Source: Anaerolineales bacterium (GTDB lineage: Bacteria > Chloroflexota > Anaerolineae > Promineifilales > Promineifilaceae). Taken from it: a stretch of 5,173 bases of DNA. Of this stretch, positions 1 to 5,173 are shown piece by piece. The DNA is taken from NCBI GenBank assembly GCA_020432595.1, contig JAGQGA010000421.1, forward strand, positions 1 through 5,173, written 5' to 3'. Every line of letters begins with the position of its first letter. Position 1 is the stretch's first letter. Both the position numbers and the translations under genes were made by a program. The notes under the pieces were generated by a model. It did no database searches. It was given only the letters and a program-made list of their open reading frames with translations, and was not told the DNA's origin.

Positions 1-278
1 TGGGCGATCTGTGGATTGACCAGCAGTACGGCATTGTCATCACCAACCCGCCCTACGGCGTGCGAATGGCTGAGTATCAGGCACTCAACCAGATTTACCT
101 CGCCCTCAACAAAATGTTCCGCAAAAAGCAAGGTTGGTCAGTCTACGTCCTCACCGCCGACCGCAAATTCCCCGACTACTTCAAACGCGCCCGCCCCGAC
201 CGCGTTCGCAAACTCTACAACGGCACCATTGAGACCAACTATTATCAGTATTATGGAGAAAAACCACCGGAAAATTGA
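1..278 (+). CDS. Class I SAM-dependent RNA methyltransferase, YpsC/RlmL-like, C-terminal fragment
   Basis: The gene is cut by the window edge. The last 91 codons are visible, in the frame beginning at base 3 and ending at a TGA at 276-278. The fragment opens with a beta strand leading into ITNPPYGVRM; the NPPY tetrapeptide at nt 45-56 is motif IV of amino-methyltransferases, which binds the target base amino group and S-adenosylmethionine. The tail contains GWSVYVLTADRKF and RKLYNGTIETNYYQYYG, which I recognise as the C-terminal signature of the YpsC/RlmL family. These THUMP-containing enzymes make N2-methylguanosine in 23S rRNA and are often mis-annotated as N6-adenine DNA methylases. The THUMP domain and SAM-binding motif I would lie upstream of the window. 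It is convergent with the large regulator, and the two stops are 90 bases apart. Family assignment is firm; the exact modified nucleotide is inference. Confidence 0.88.
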   Translation, partial: GDLWIDQQYGIVITNPPYGVRMAEYQALNQIYLALNKMFRKKQGWSVYVLTADRKFPDYFKRARPDRVRKLYNGTIETNYYQYYGEKPPEN

Positions 279-299
279 GGTTTGAGAATGGGAGACGAA

Positions 300-339
300 T
301 GATCGAGAACGTCATCCATGCCTGGTTCTCACATGATCA
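300..339. other. Bulged hairpin between convergent genes
   Basis: TGATCGAGAAC at 300-310 can pair with GTTCTC at 325-330 and GATCA at 335-339, giving 11 base pairs with a 4-base bulge (331-334) and a 14-base loop. It lies in the 90-base gap between the stops of the methyltransferase and the regulator, where a bidirectional terminator would be expected. Neither strand has a T-run after it, so it is not a standard intrinsic terminator. It may be a weak or Rho-assisted 3' end structure, or chance. The rest of 279-368 shows no gene or motif. Confidence 0.25.
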
Positions 340-368
340 ACTGTTCTCTATCTTGCGTAGTTTACTCA

Positions 369-3300
369 TCAAAATGATAAGCTGCTGTAGGCTCGCTGTT
401 GAAAACACTCTTTTAAGGTCTCATCAGGTATGATAGCAGCTAACTCCGTAATCAGAGTCTCTGCAGTCGCCAGTGCATTCTCGGCTGCTTCCCACTGCCC
501 CAAAATACTGTAAAGTCGTCCCATACTCGCATAAAGTCGCCAGAGTAAAAACCGTTCTCCTGTGGCCTGGGCATTGGCAATGGCGACCGGCAAAAGCGGT
601 AAAGCATCTTCTGGGCAGCCACTTGCTGCCAATGCTTCCGCCTTTAATTGCCACAGAAGCGTGATAACACGCCCCGGTAACAATCCCCGTGCCGAGGCGA
701 TTAACCGCTCCATGATGTCCAGAGCTATTGCTGCCTCTCCCTGCGCTAAAGCTAACTCAGCCCGCCGCATCCAACAGTAGCGTCTGCTCAAGGTGTCCAT
801 AGGGGTTTGTTCTGACACCACCATTGCCAGACAACACCCGGCTGAATCCAAATCATTTAGTCCTAAGTAGGCTTCGGTCAATGTTCCGCTTACCAGGTAG
901 ATCCACTGTGGGGAGTTCAGGTCTTTCGCCAGGGCCAACACGCTTTCCAATTGTTCTTTCGCTTCCTCATAGGCAAATAAGGCGACATGCAACATGCCTA
1001 GAGCAAATCGGGTAGCGACTACCCATTCGCCATGTCCAACTGCTGCAGCAATTTGGAGGCCACGCTGCATGATCTGAAGGGCAGCTCCAAAACGGCCGTT
1101 TACAATATGCCACAAACCATACGTCCAATGTGCCCAGGTCTCTTCTGAAACTGAACCAGTCTCCCTCGCAACTTGAAGTGCCTCATCAAAGTCCGAAGAA
1201 ACATTAGGCGCAGGCATAGCGGGCACAGAAACCCCATACACCAACACCGAGCCAATAGTAGCACGCCCTACCAAGCTAGATGCCAACCGTGGACGATTAT
1301 CCAATGCTCGAAACAGGGCAACAGCTTGATCATAATGACGGAGACATTGATTTAGATCGCCACCCAACATATTGGCAATTCCCAACAGATCAAGCGTATT
1401 CGCCAATTCTTGCTGATCGCCAAAATGATCAAAAATAGCCAACGCTTCCTCGTGGCAAGCAATAGCCTGTTGGGAATTCTCATCGTTGGCATACCAGTTA
1501 CCCATCCAGTTCAGGCTTCCTGCAAGCAAGGCTTGATCGTTAACACCACGCGCCAGTTCCAATGCTGCTTCAAAATATTCGCGGGTCTGGTTGTAGTTGC
1601 GTGAAGCCCACAATCGCCCCAAATCAATCAATGCTTGCCAAGCTATTTGATGGTTACCCGCAGCTTGGGCAAGCCCGAGGATCGTGGTGTGATCGCTGTC
1701 TGCCTGATTGAAATCACCCAGCCTTTCAGAAGCTATGCCACGCCCACGGTGCAGCGCAACCAGCGAGACCACATCTGGGGAAACCTTTTCCGAAAGCTGA
1801 ATAGCCCGCGTATAGTGGGTAATGGCCTCCCTACTCTCGTAAAGACGTGCGGCACGGTCGGCAGCCAAAGCTGAATAATGGAAGGCTTGTTGGTAATTAT
1901 CGGCTTGGTAAAAGTGATGGGCTAAGGTTACGGCTATCTCGTCTAATTGACCTGCATAAAGCTTTTCCAAGGCTGTGGCGACATCTCCATGCAATAGCTG
2001 CCGCTCTCTCTGGCTTAGAGATTGGTAGAGATATTCCTGAAAGAGAGCATGACCAAATTGGTAACGGGATATCCATCCTTGACCCGTATAAACCACTTCC
2101 TGTTCGCGCACAAGCCGGTGCTGCTTTTCTATATCCTGTGACAAACGATGCAGCAAGGCTCTTTCGTCCAAATGGGCCACGTCAGCTAACACTTGCGCCG
2201 TGAACAGTTCTCCCTCCACGCTGGCAATGGCGAGCACCTCGCGCAATTCGGGATCAAGGCGATCCATACGCTCTGCAATCACTGCCTCTACGCGAGCCGG
2301 AAGACCTTCCCAAGCCAGGGTTGGCCCTTCAATCCATGCCTGGTCAGCATCACGGATAAGTTCGCCCCGTGCCTGCATGTTGCCGAGCAGTTCAAGCGTG
2401 AAGAGAGGATGCCCCTTAGTACGCTCAAACAGACGGTCACGGAACCGTTCTCCCAAGCGATTATGCTCACCGTCTAAAAGGGCATCTGTGAATTTGCGTT
2501 CTTCCTCTTTTTCAGCTTGGCCCAATTCTATCCAGACATCACCGAAGACACGCTTGCATTCGTTTAGCACTTTGGCAAGGGGGTGGCGTTCGCCGCTGCG
2601 ATTTAGGGCAACCTCTTCAGGGCGATAGGCACAAACGATCAAGAGCCTGCTGCCCACATCAGCGAGCTGGCGGCTGAGGTGGAACAGGAGGGCAATGGAG
2701 GCGGTGTCTGCCCATTGGAGGTCATCGAGAAATAGCAATAACGGCCGTTTTTGCGCCACCGCATACAGCACATTTGTTACCTGCTGGAATAGATAGCTCT
2801 GTTCCAAATCCTTTGTTGTGACCCTACGGCGTTCAACTTGCTCTCGCAGGCGCGGCAGCCACGGCGCAACGGTTTGCCCCACAGCCGCCGAACGAGACAA
2901 AAGCACCGTTCCCGATACAAAGACCTCAAGCAAATCGGGGTCTTGGTTTAGCAAGGCAGGGATCACAAGTGCAGAGGCATCCCAGAGCCGCTGGGCATGG
3001 TCACGACTGATCGTTCCAGCCTGCCAACGACCTTCAATATCTCCGGTGAGCATTGCCAGTGCTTCGCGGTAAGGCAAATAGGGGTCGCCCATGCCAGCGT
3101 AGGCGTTGCATTTGCCGCTGGCAACCAAGAGGCTAGGGTGCTTTGCCATCGCCTGTTGGGCAAAGGTGGTCAGCAGCGCGGTTTTGCCACGACCGGGGCC
3201 ACCGGTAACAAATACAACGCGACCTTCTCCAGCGAGGGCGGTTTCGAGGAAGCTGTCTAATTGGGCTAACTCACGTTCGCGGCCGACGAAAAACGGCCGT

Positions 3301-4115
3301 TTAAACCTATGCTCCGCCGACTCATCCGTGAGAAAGGCGGGAAGCTGTGGCGGCAGATCGAGTTGACCCTGCTTGATCTGCTGATAAAGTGTGACTGTCT
3401 CTGTCGCCGGTTCAACGGCCAACTCCTCCCATAACACCTGCTGGCACAGCTCAAACTGGTGCAGAGCCGCGCCACGCTGCCCTGTCCACGCCAAAAAGCG
3501 CATCATCTGCCGGTGCGTTTCTTCATCCCACGGAGCAAAGCGTAGCAAGTGACGGGCATAGCGCAAAGCAGCAGGGTAGCGGCCTCGTCTAGTAAGCCCC
3601 TCGATGACCTGCTTCAAGATGATTTCGGCACGACTACGCCAGCGTTCCCGCTCATTCAGCAGCCAGTTCTCAAACTCCAGATTGTCATCCAGAACAAGGC
3701 CTTCGAGAAATTCACCGCCAAGCAAAACGGCCGTTTCTTCCCACCGTTCTTGCATTTCAAGCTGCACCAGGCGGTCAACATCAACGATTGTGCTGGCAGA
3801 GGGAGCAAAGGCTACTGCTTGGCGATTTAGCTCCCAACAATCGGGCAAAATTTGAGCCAGATTGTGGAGTTCGCGGCTGAGGTTGGCGCGCCCCTTGGCT
3901 GGCAGTGCGTCAGGCCAGAACAACGCCGCCAAAAAGTCGCGGGCGACGGGGCGGCGTTCGGCAGCAAGATAGCCAAGTAGCGCCACCGTGCGCCGCGAAC
4001 GGAAGCGCGGCACACCGCTTGCCAATGTTTCATGGGCATCGCTATCGTTTTCGGAGACTTGATCAACGCCAACCGGCCCTAGCAGCCTGAGGCGGCGCAT
4101 AATCTTTTGTGTCAT
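369..4115 (-). CDS. BTAD/SARP-type transcriptional regulator with STAND ATPase and TPR domains
   Basis: An intact protein of about 1,248 residues, apparently a cytoplasmic, signal-responsive transcription factor. Residues ~6-100 resemble the SARP winged helix (LRLLG start, RRTVALLGYLA, ALFWPD, NLSRELHNL). Residues ~108-250 are the bacterial transcriptional activator domain (ENWLLNERERWR; FAPWDEETHRQMMRFLAWTGQRGAAL). An AAA_16/STAND ATPase starts at FVGRERE (~277). Its Walker A is GGPGRGKT with K311, its Walker B is LLLFLDDLQWAD with D464-D465, then comes CAYRPEE (~495) and the STAND motif GHPLF (568-572). From ~720 to the end the protein is alpha-helical with TPR-like repeats, probably the sensor or partner surface. 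The order resembles AfsR-type regulators, and there is no C-terminal LuxR helix-turn-helix. The stop is TGA at 369-371. I chose ATG at 4115; an in-frame TTG at 4121 and ATG at 4100 are alternatives, and none has a strong Shine-Dalgarno. It is divergent from the SnoaL-like gene. The ligand and target genes cannot be read from the sequence. Confidence 0.93.
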   Translation of the reverse strand: MTQKIMRRLRLLGPVGVDQVSENDSDAHETLASGVPRFRSRRTVALLGYLAAERRPVARDFLAALFWPDALPAKGRANLSRELHNLAQILPDCWELNRQAVAFAPSASTIVDVDRLVQLEMQERWEETAVLLGGEFLEGLVLDDNLEFENWLLNERERWRSRAEIILKQVIEGLTRRGRYPAALRYARHLLRFAPWDEETHRQMMRFLAWTGQRGAALHQFELCQQVLWEELAVEPATETVTLYQQIKQGQLDLPPQLPAFLTDESAEHRFKRPFFVGRERELAQLDSFLETALAGEGRVVFVTGGPGRGKTALLTTFAQQAMAKHPSLLVASGKCNAYAGMGDPYLPYREALAMLTGDIEGRWQAGTISRDHAQRLWDASALVIPALLNQDPDLLEVFVSGTVLLSRSAAVGQTVAPWLPRLREQVERRRVTTKDLEQSYLFQQVTNVLYAVAQKRPLLLFLDDLQWADTASIALLFHLSRQLADVGSRLLIVCAYRPEEVALNRSGERHPLAKVLNECKRVFGDVWIELGQAEKEEERKFTDALLDGEHNRLGERFRDRLFERTKGHPLFTLELLGNMQARGELIRDADQAWIEGPTLAWEGLPARVEAVIAERMDRLDPELREVLAIASVEGELFTAQVLADVAHLDERALLHRLSQDIEKQHRLVREQEVVYTGQGWISRYQFGHALFQEYLYQSLSQRERQLLHGDVATALEKLYAGQLDEIAVTLAHHFYQADNYQQAFHYSALAADRAARLYESREAITHYTRAIQLSEKVSPDVVSLVALHRGRGIASERLGDFNQADSDHTTILGLAQAAGNHQIAWQALIDLGRLWASRNYNQTREYFEAALELARGVNDQALLAGSLNWMGNWYANDENSQQAIACHEEALAIFDHFGDQQELANTLDLLGIANMLGGDLNQCLRHYDQAVALFRALDNRPRLASSLVGRATIGSVLVYGVSVPAMPAPNVSSDFDEALQVARETGSVSEETWAHWTYGLWHIVNGRFGAALQIMQRGLQIAAAVGHGEWVVATRFALGMLHVALFAYEEAKEQLESVLALAKDLNSPQWIYLVSGTLTEAYLGLNDLDSAGCCLAMVVSEQTPMDTLSRRYCWMRRAELALAQGEAAIALDIMERLIASARGLLPGRVITLLWQLKAEALAASGCPEDALPLLPVAIANAQATGERFLLWRLYASMGRLYSILGQWEAAENALATAETLITELAAIIPDETLKECFQQRAYSSLSF
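1090..1101. repeat. Iterated palindrome AAACGGCCGTTT, copy 1
   Basis: Perfect 12-base palindrome inside the TPR part of the regulator gene, where it encodes N-G-R-F (residues 1006-1009). It is one of five copies of the AACGGCCGTT core in the window. This reading frame differs from copies 2 and 3. Confidence 0.8.
2740..2749. repeat. Iterated palindrome AACGGCCGTT, copy 2
   Basis: Perfect 10-base core; the outer pair is T/T, so the 12-mer is not complete. It lies in the regulator gene at the start of the Walker B strand and encodes K-R-P-L (residues 456-459). Confidence 0.75.
3291..3302. repeat. Iterated palindrome AAACGGCCGTTT, copy 3
   Basis: Perfect 12-base palindrome in the regulator gene at the entry to the ATPase domain, encoding K-R-P-F (residues 272-275) just before FVGRERE. 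It has the same frame as copy 2. Confidence 0.8.
3725..3736. repeat. Iterated palindrome AAACGGCCGTTT, copy 4
   Basis: Perfect 12-base palindrome in the BTAD part of the regulator gene. Here it is read as E-T-A-V (around residues 127-130), with the core in the same codon phase as T-A-V. Its peptide is unlike those of copies 1-3. Confidence 0.8.
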
Positions 4116-4172
4116 TTTCAACTCTGCGTTTCGGTTCCCCTGGCAGTTTTGTGCGTTGGGGGTAATGTGAAA

Positions 4173-4181
4173 ATCATACCA
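4173..4181 (-). promoter_or_regulatory. Candidate extended -10 promoter of the regulator gene
   Basis: Read on the - strand, the sequence is TGGTATGAT: an extended -10 TG one base upstream of TATGAT, which matches the TATAAT consensus at five of six positions. No good -35 hexamer lies 16-18 bases upstream, as is allowed for extended -10 promoters. It would start transcription about 50 bases before the ATG at 4115. This is motif reading only. Confidence 0.35.
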
Positions 4182-4219
4182 GGTGGAGTGGATAAATAGT
4201 GGAGAGTTGTCCTGTACAC

Positions 4220-4232
4220 TGATACTGTATCA
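4220..4232. promoter_or_regulatory. Candidate operator palindrome TGATACTGTATCA
   Basis: A 13-base perfect dyad with 6-base arms around one central base, in the non-coding region between the two divergent genes and upstream of the regulator's candidate -10. The size and symmetry suit a dimeric DNA-binding protein. The regulator itself is one candidate binder, but SARP-type proteins usually bind direct repeats, so another protein is equally possible. Confidence 0.35.
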
Positions 4233-4235
4233 ACA

Positions 4236-4309
4236 ACAAATCCTATTTACGTTTAGCATTATAAAGCCGACGAGGGTGAAACGTAAAGAGCATAAGCAGA
4301 TGGATTTGT
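4236..4309 (+). promoter_or_regulatory. Nested inverted repeats upstream of the SnoaL-like gene
   Basis: The outer arms ACAAATCC (4236-4243) and GGATTTGT (4302-4309) and the inner arms TTTACGTTT (4246-4254) and AAACGTAAA (4279-4287) are each perfectly complementary. The inner loop is 24 bases. The arms are separated by 2 bases on the left and 14 on the right, so an RNA could form a 17-base-pair stem with an asymmetric internal loop. This may be a structured 5' leader or paired protein sites. I recognise no known riboswitch class. No convincing + strand promoter was found nearby, so whether it is transcribed is unknown. Confidence 0.4.
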
Positions 4310-4337
4310 CTATGCAGATAAAAAAATTTTTGCGTAG
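4310..4337 (+). other. A/T-rich hairpin in the leader region
   Basis: CTATGCA (4310-4316) can pair with TGCGTAG (4331-4337), with one G-T wobble, enclosing a run of seven A followed by five T. It directly abuts the nested inverted repeats. The A/T tract could also simply be intrinsically bent promoter DNA. Confidence 0.25.
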
Positions 4338-4342
4338 AGGAT

Positions 4343-4354
4343 AAACGGCCGTTT
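4343..4354. repeat. Iterated palindrome AAACGGCCGTTT, copy 5 (intergenic)
   Basis: The only non-coding copy of the 12-base palindrome, 33 bases before the Shine-Dalgarno of the SnoaL-like gene. If transcribed it could form at most a four-base-pair stem with a GGCC loop, so RNA structure does not explain it well. Confidence 0.8.
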
Positions 4355-4387
4355 TTACCCACCCCAAAAAAGTGATTTCAAAACGGC

Positions 4388-4393
4388 AAGGAG
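4388..4393 (+). promoter_or_regulatory. Ribosome binding site AAGGAG of the SnoaL-like gene
   Basis: AAGGAG is a near-consensus Shine-Dalgarno, 12 bases before the ATG at 4406. The spacing is longer than ideal, but no in-frame start lies closer. It favours 4406 over the internal ATG at 4448. Confidence 0.6.
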
Positions 4394-4405
4394 AAAAGTG
4401 TTGTC

Positions 4406-4960
4406 ATGACAATCTCAGGAAAACGGTTAGAGGAAAAAAGCACTTCCATGAATTTTTCGTGGGGGCAACTGTTGGTAGCGCTTCTCTTGCTCGTTGTGGG
4501 GCTGCTTGCTGGCTATTACATCACTTCAGCCTTTAGCAGCAGCACACCCAGCGAAGCAGAAATTGCCGCAGAGGTGGCAGAAATTAGAGGGATGTCGGTC
4601 AAATACGCAGCTGCCTTAAATGCCGGTGACTTTGAGAATTGGATTGTTTTGTGGGATCCAGAAGGCGTGCGGATGCCGCCCGATCAACCGCAGAGTGTTG
4701 GTCTCGAAGAAATTCGGGCGACGGTGGAGCCGGGTTTTGAAGCCTTTGATTTCAGCAACTTTGCTGTCAGCATTGATGAAATTCTGGTTTTTGGCAACAA
4801 AGCCTATATGCGCGGCCCGTACCATTTCTCGATGACACCAAAAGAAGGCGGGGAAACGCTCAATTTTGAGGGCAAGTATCTCAGCGTCCTCAGAAAACAA
4901 GCTGACGGTTCCTGGAAATTCTATATTGATTGCTTCAACTATGATGGCCCACCCGCCTAA
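4406..4960 (+). CDS. Membrane-anchored SnoaL-like/DUF4440 (NTF2 fold) protein
   Basis: A protein of 184 residues. Residues 1-15 are polar with K6, R7 and K11. One hydrophobic helix at ~19-43 (QLLVALLLLVVGLLAGYYI) has no lipobox, so it reads as an uncleaved signal anchor with the C-terminal domain outside the cytoplasm. After a short Ser/Thr linker, residues ~52-178 match the SnoaL-like/DUF4440 pattern of the NTF2 superfamily: an N-terminal helix ending YAAALNAGDFENWI, a strand LWDPEGVRMPP, a G-x-EEIRA helix, and the C-terminal strands GKYLSVLRKQADGSWKFYIDCFN. This fold makes a cone-shaped pocket and serves as an enzyme, binding protein or subunit, so the activity cannot be assigned. The start at 4406 has an AAGGAG; ATG at 4448 would remove the charged N-terminus but keep the anchor. 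A strong terminator follows, so it is probably a single-gene transcript. Confidence 0.9.
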   Translation: MTISGKRLEEKSTSMNFSWGQLLVALLLLVVGLLAGYYITSAFSSSTPSEAEIAAEVAEIRGMSVKYAAALNAGDFENWIVLWDPEGVRMPPDQPQSVGLEEIRATVEPGFEAFDFSNFAVSIDEILVFGNKAYMRGPYHFSMTPKEGGETLNFEGKYLSVLRKQADGSWKFYIDCFNYDGPPA

Positions 4961-4987
4961 CCATGCTGAATCGCTCGTGCTAACATG

Positions 4988-5019
4988 AAAAGCTGCCCTC
5001 AAAAGAGGGCAGCTTTTTT
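4988..5019 (+). terminator. Rho-independent terminator of the SnoaL-like gene
   Basis: A perfect 13-base-pair stem, AAAAGCTGCCCTC (4988-5000) with GAGGGCAGCTTTT (5005-5017), closes an AAAA loop and ends in a run of six T (5014-5019). It begins 27 bases after the TAA stop at 4958-4960. The A-run on the other side means it could also act weakly on the - strand. Confidence 0.95.
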
Positions 5020-5035
5020 GCTGATAGGCCCCAAA

Positions 5036-5041
5036 GGGAGG
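5036..5041 (+). promoter_or_regulatory. Strong Shine-Dalgarno before a small ORF
   Basis: GGGAGG lies 5 bases before an ATG at 5047, a near-ideal arrangement. It is the main reason for taking the following 25-codon ORF seriously. Confidence 0.45.
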
Positions 5042-5046
5042 AAGTG

Positions 5047-5124
5047 ATGATTAAGCAAATTCTTCAAGTTGTTGCGCGTACTTTCATTTTGCTCTCTCGG
5101 CTCTTTGGGAATTCAGGGGGTTGA
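5047..5124 (+). CDS. Possible 25-residue hydrophobic/basic small protein
   Basis: ATG at 5047 opens 25 codons ending with TGA at 5122-5124. The peptide reads MIKQILQVVARTFILLSRLF followed by GNSGG: a helix of about 20 residues with basic residues at positions 3, 11 and 18, then a flexible Gly-rich tail. It would suit a small membrane-associated or amphipathic peptide, as seen for type I toxins and other small membrane proteins, but I recognise no family. In favour is the strong ribosome binding site. Against is the terminator ending only 27 bases upstream, which leaves little room for a separate promoter. It could instead be a decayed gene start or a chance ORF. Confidence 0.35.
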   Translation: MIKQILQVVARTFILLSRLFGNSGG

Positions 5125-5135
5125 CTTGCTTTTGA

Positions 5136-5170
5136 CGTGGTGCGTGGTGCGTGATACGTGGCACATGAAC
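5136..5170. repeat. Degenerate 7-base tandem repeat
   Basis: Successive 7-base units beginning at 5136 read CGTGGTG, CGTGGTG, CGTGATA, CGTGGCA, CATGAAC. The first two are identical and the rest drift progressively. The tract starts 11 bases after the small ORF stop and runs to within three bases of the window end, so its true length is unknown. It looks like the edge of an intergenic low-complexity repeat. Confidence 0.5.
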
Positions 5171-5173
5171 CTT

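Noticed and set aside
16..285. 89-codon + strand ORF overlapping the methyltransferase fragment
   Set aside because: It is a low-complexity Ser/Thr/Pro-rich out-of-frame translation; the other frame has the NPPY motif and clear family similarity.
1847..2628. Several + strand ORFs of 90-140 codons opposite the regulator gene
   Set aside because: They are antisense to a clearly coding frame, have Arg/Ser-rich compositions typical of shadow frames, and show no recognisable domain.
4116..4121. TTG at 4121 as the start of the regulator, adding two residues
   Set aside because: An ATG lies two codons in, and the winged-helix homology starts later still. The GCAGAG beside the TTG is too close to act as a Shine-Dalgarno. 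It remains possible and changes only two residues.
4207..4235. TTGTCC with a downstream -10 as a + strand promoter for the SnoaL-like gene
   Set aside because: No hexamer close to TATAAT occurs at 16-18 bases, so the gene's promoter could not be assigned.
4381..4426. AAACGG half-sites at 4381 and 4421, about 38-40 bases apart after the palindrome at 4343
   Set aside because: A 6-mer three times in this A-rich stretch is weak evidence, and the last lies inside the coding sequence; the spacing is probably chance.
4616..5002. 128-codon - strand ORF opposite the SnoaL-like gene
   Set aside because: It runs antisense to a well-supported domain and begins inside the terminator stem, and its protein matches nothing I recognise.
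5121..5157. TTGACT/TTGACG hexamers with TGATAC as a promoter pointing out of the window
   Set aside because: TTGACG to TGATAC is only 14 bases apart and TTGACT has no -10 at 16-18 bases; the T/G-rich repeat can create these matches.
1..5173. CRISPR array, tRNA or rRNA genes, insertion sequence or defence system
   Set aside because: I saw no regularly spaced repeats with spacers, no cloverleaf or rRNA-like sequence, no transposase, and no nuclease or toxin domains.

Overview
The window looks like ordinary chromosome from a bacterium of moderate GC content, most likely a Chloroflexota lineage such as Anaerolineae, Caldilineae or Ardenticatenia. That placement is inference. It rests on the very large regulator that joins a SARP-type DNA-binding and BTAD module to a STAND ATPase and a long TPR tail, an architecture I associate with that phylum. 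No marker gene in the window proves it.

Layout. Bases 1-278 hold the 3' end of a class I SAM-dependent RNA methyltransferase of the YpsC/RlmL family on the + strand. A 90-base gap between convergent genes (279-368) contains a bulged hairpin and nothing else. Bases 369-4115 on the - strand encode one intact regulator of about 1,248 residues: winged helix, BTAD, AAA_16-like ATPase, then TPR repeats. A 290-base divergent intergenic region (4116-4405) carries a likely extended -10 promoter for the regulator, a 13-base perfect palindrome, a pair of nested inverted repeats and an A/T-rich hairpin. Bases 4406-4960 on the + strand encode a 184-residue membrane-anchored SnoaL-like/DUF4440 protein, followed by a textbook intrinsic terminator at 4988-5019. 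Beyond it come a possible 25-codon small ORF with a strong ribosome binding site and a degenerate 7-base tandem repeat that runs off the window.

How the parts relate. The methyltransferase is a housekeeping gene with no visible link to the rest. The regulator and the SnoaL-like gene are divergent and share a dyad-rich control region, so the regulator may control its neighbour or itself, but nothing in the sequence names the signal or the substrate.

The most unusual signal is not a gene. The palindrome AACGGCCGTT occurs five times in 5.2 kb, four of them as the 12-mer AAACGGCCGTTT. It lies in the regulator gene in two different reading frames as well as in the intergenic region. This resembles a highly iterated palindrome of the cyanobacterial HIP1 kind: a DNA-level motif kept regardless of the protein it encodes.
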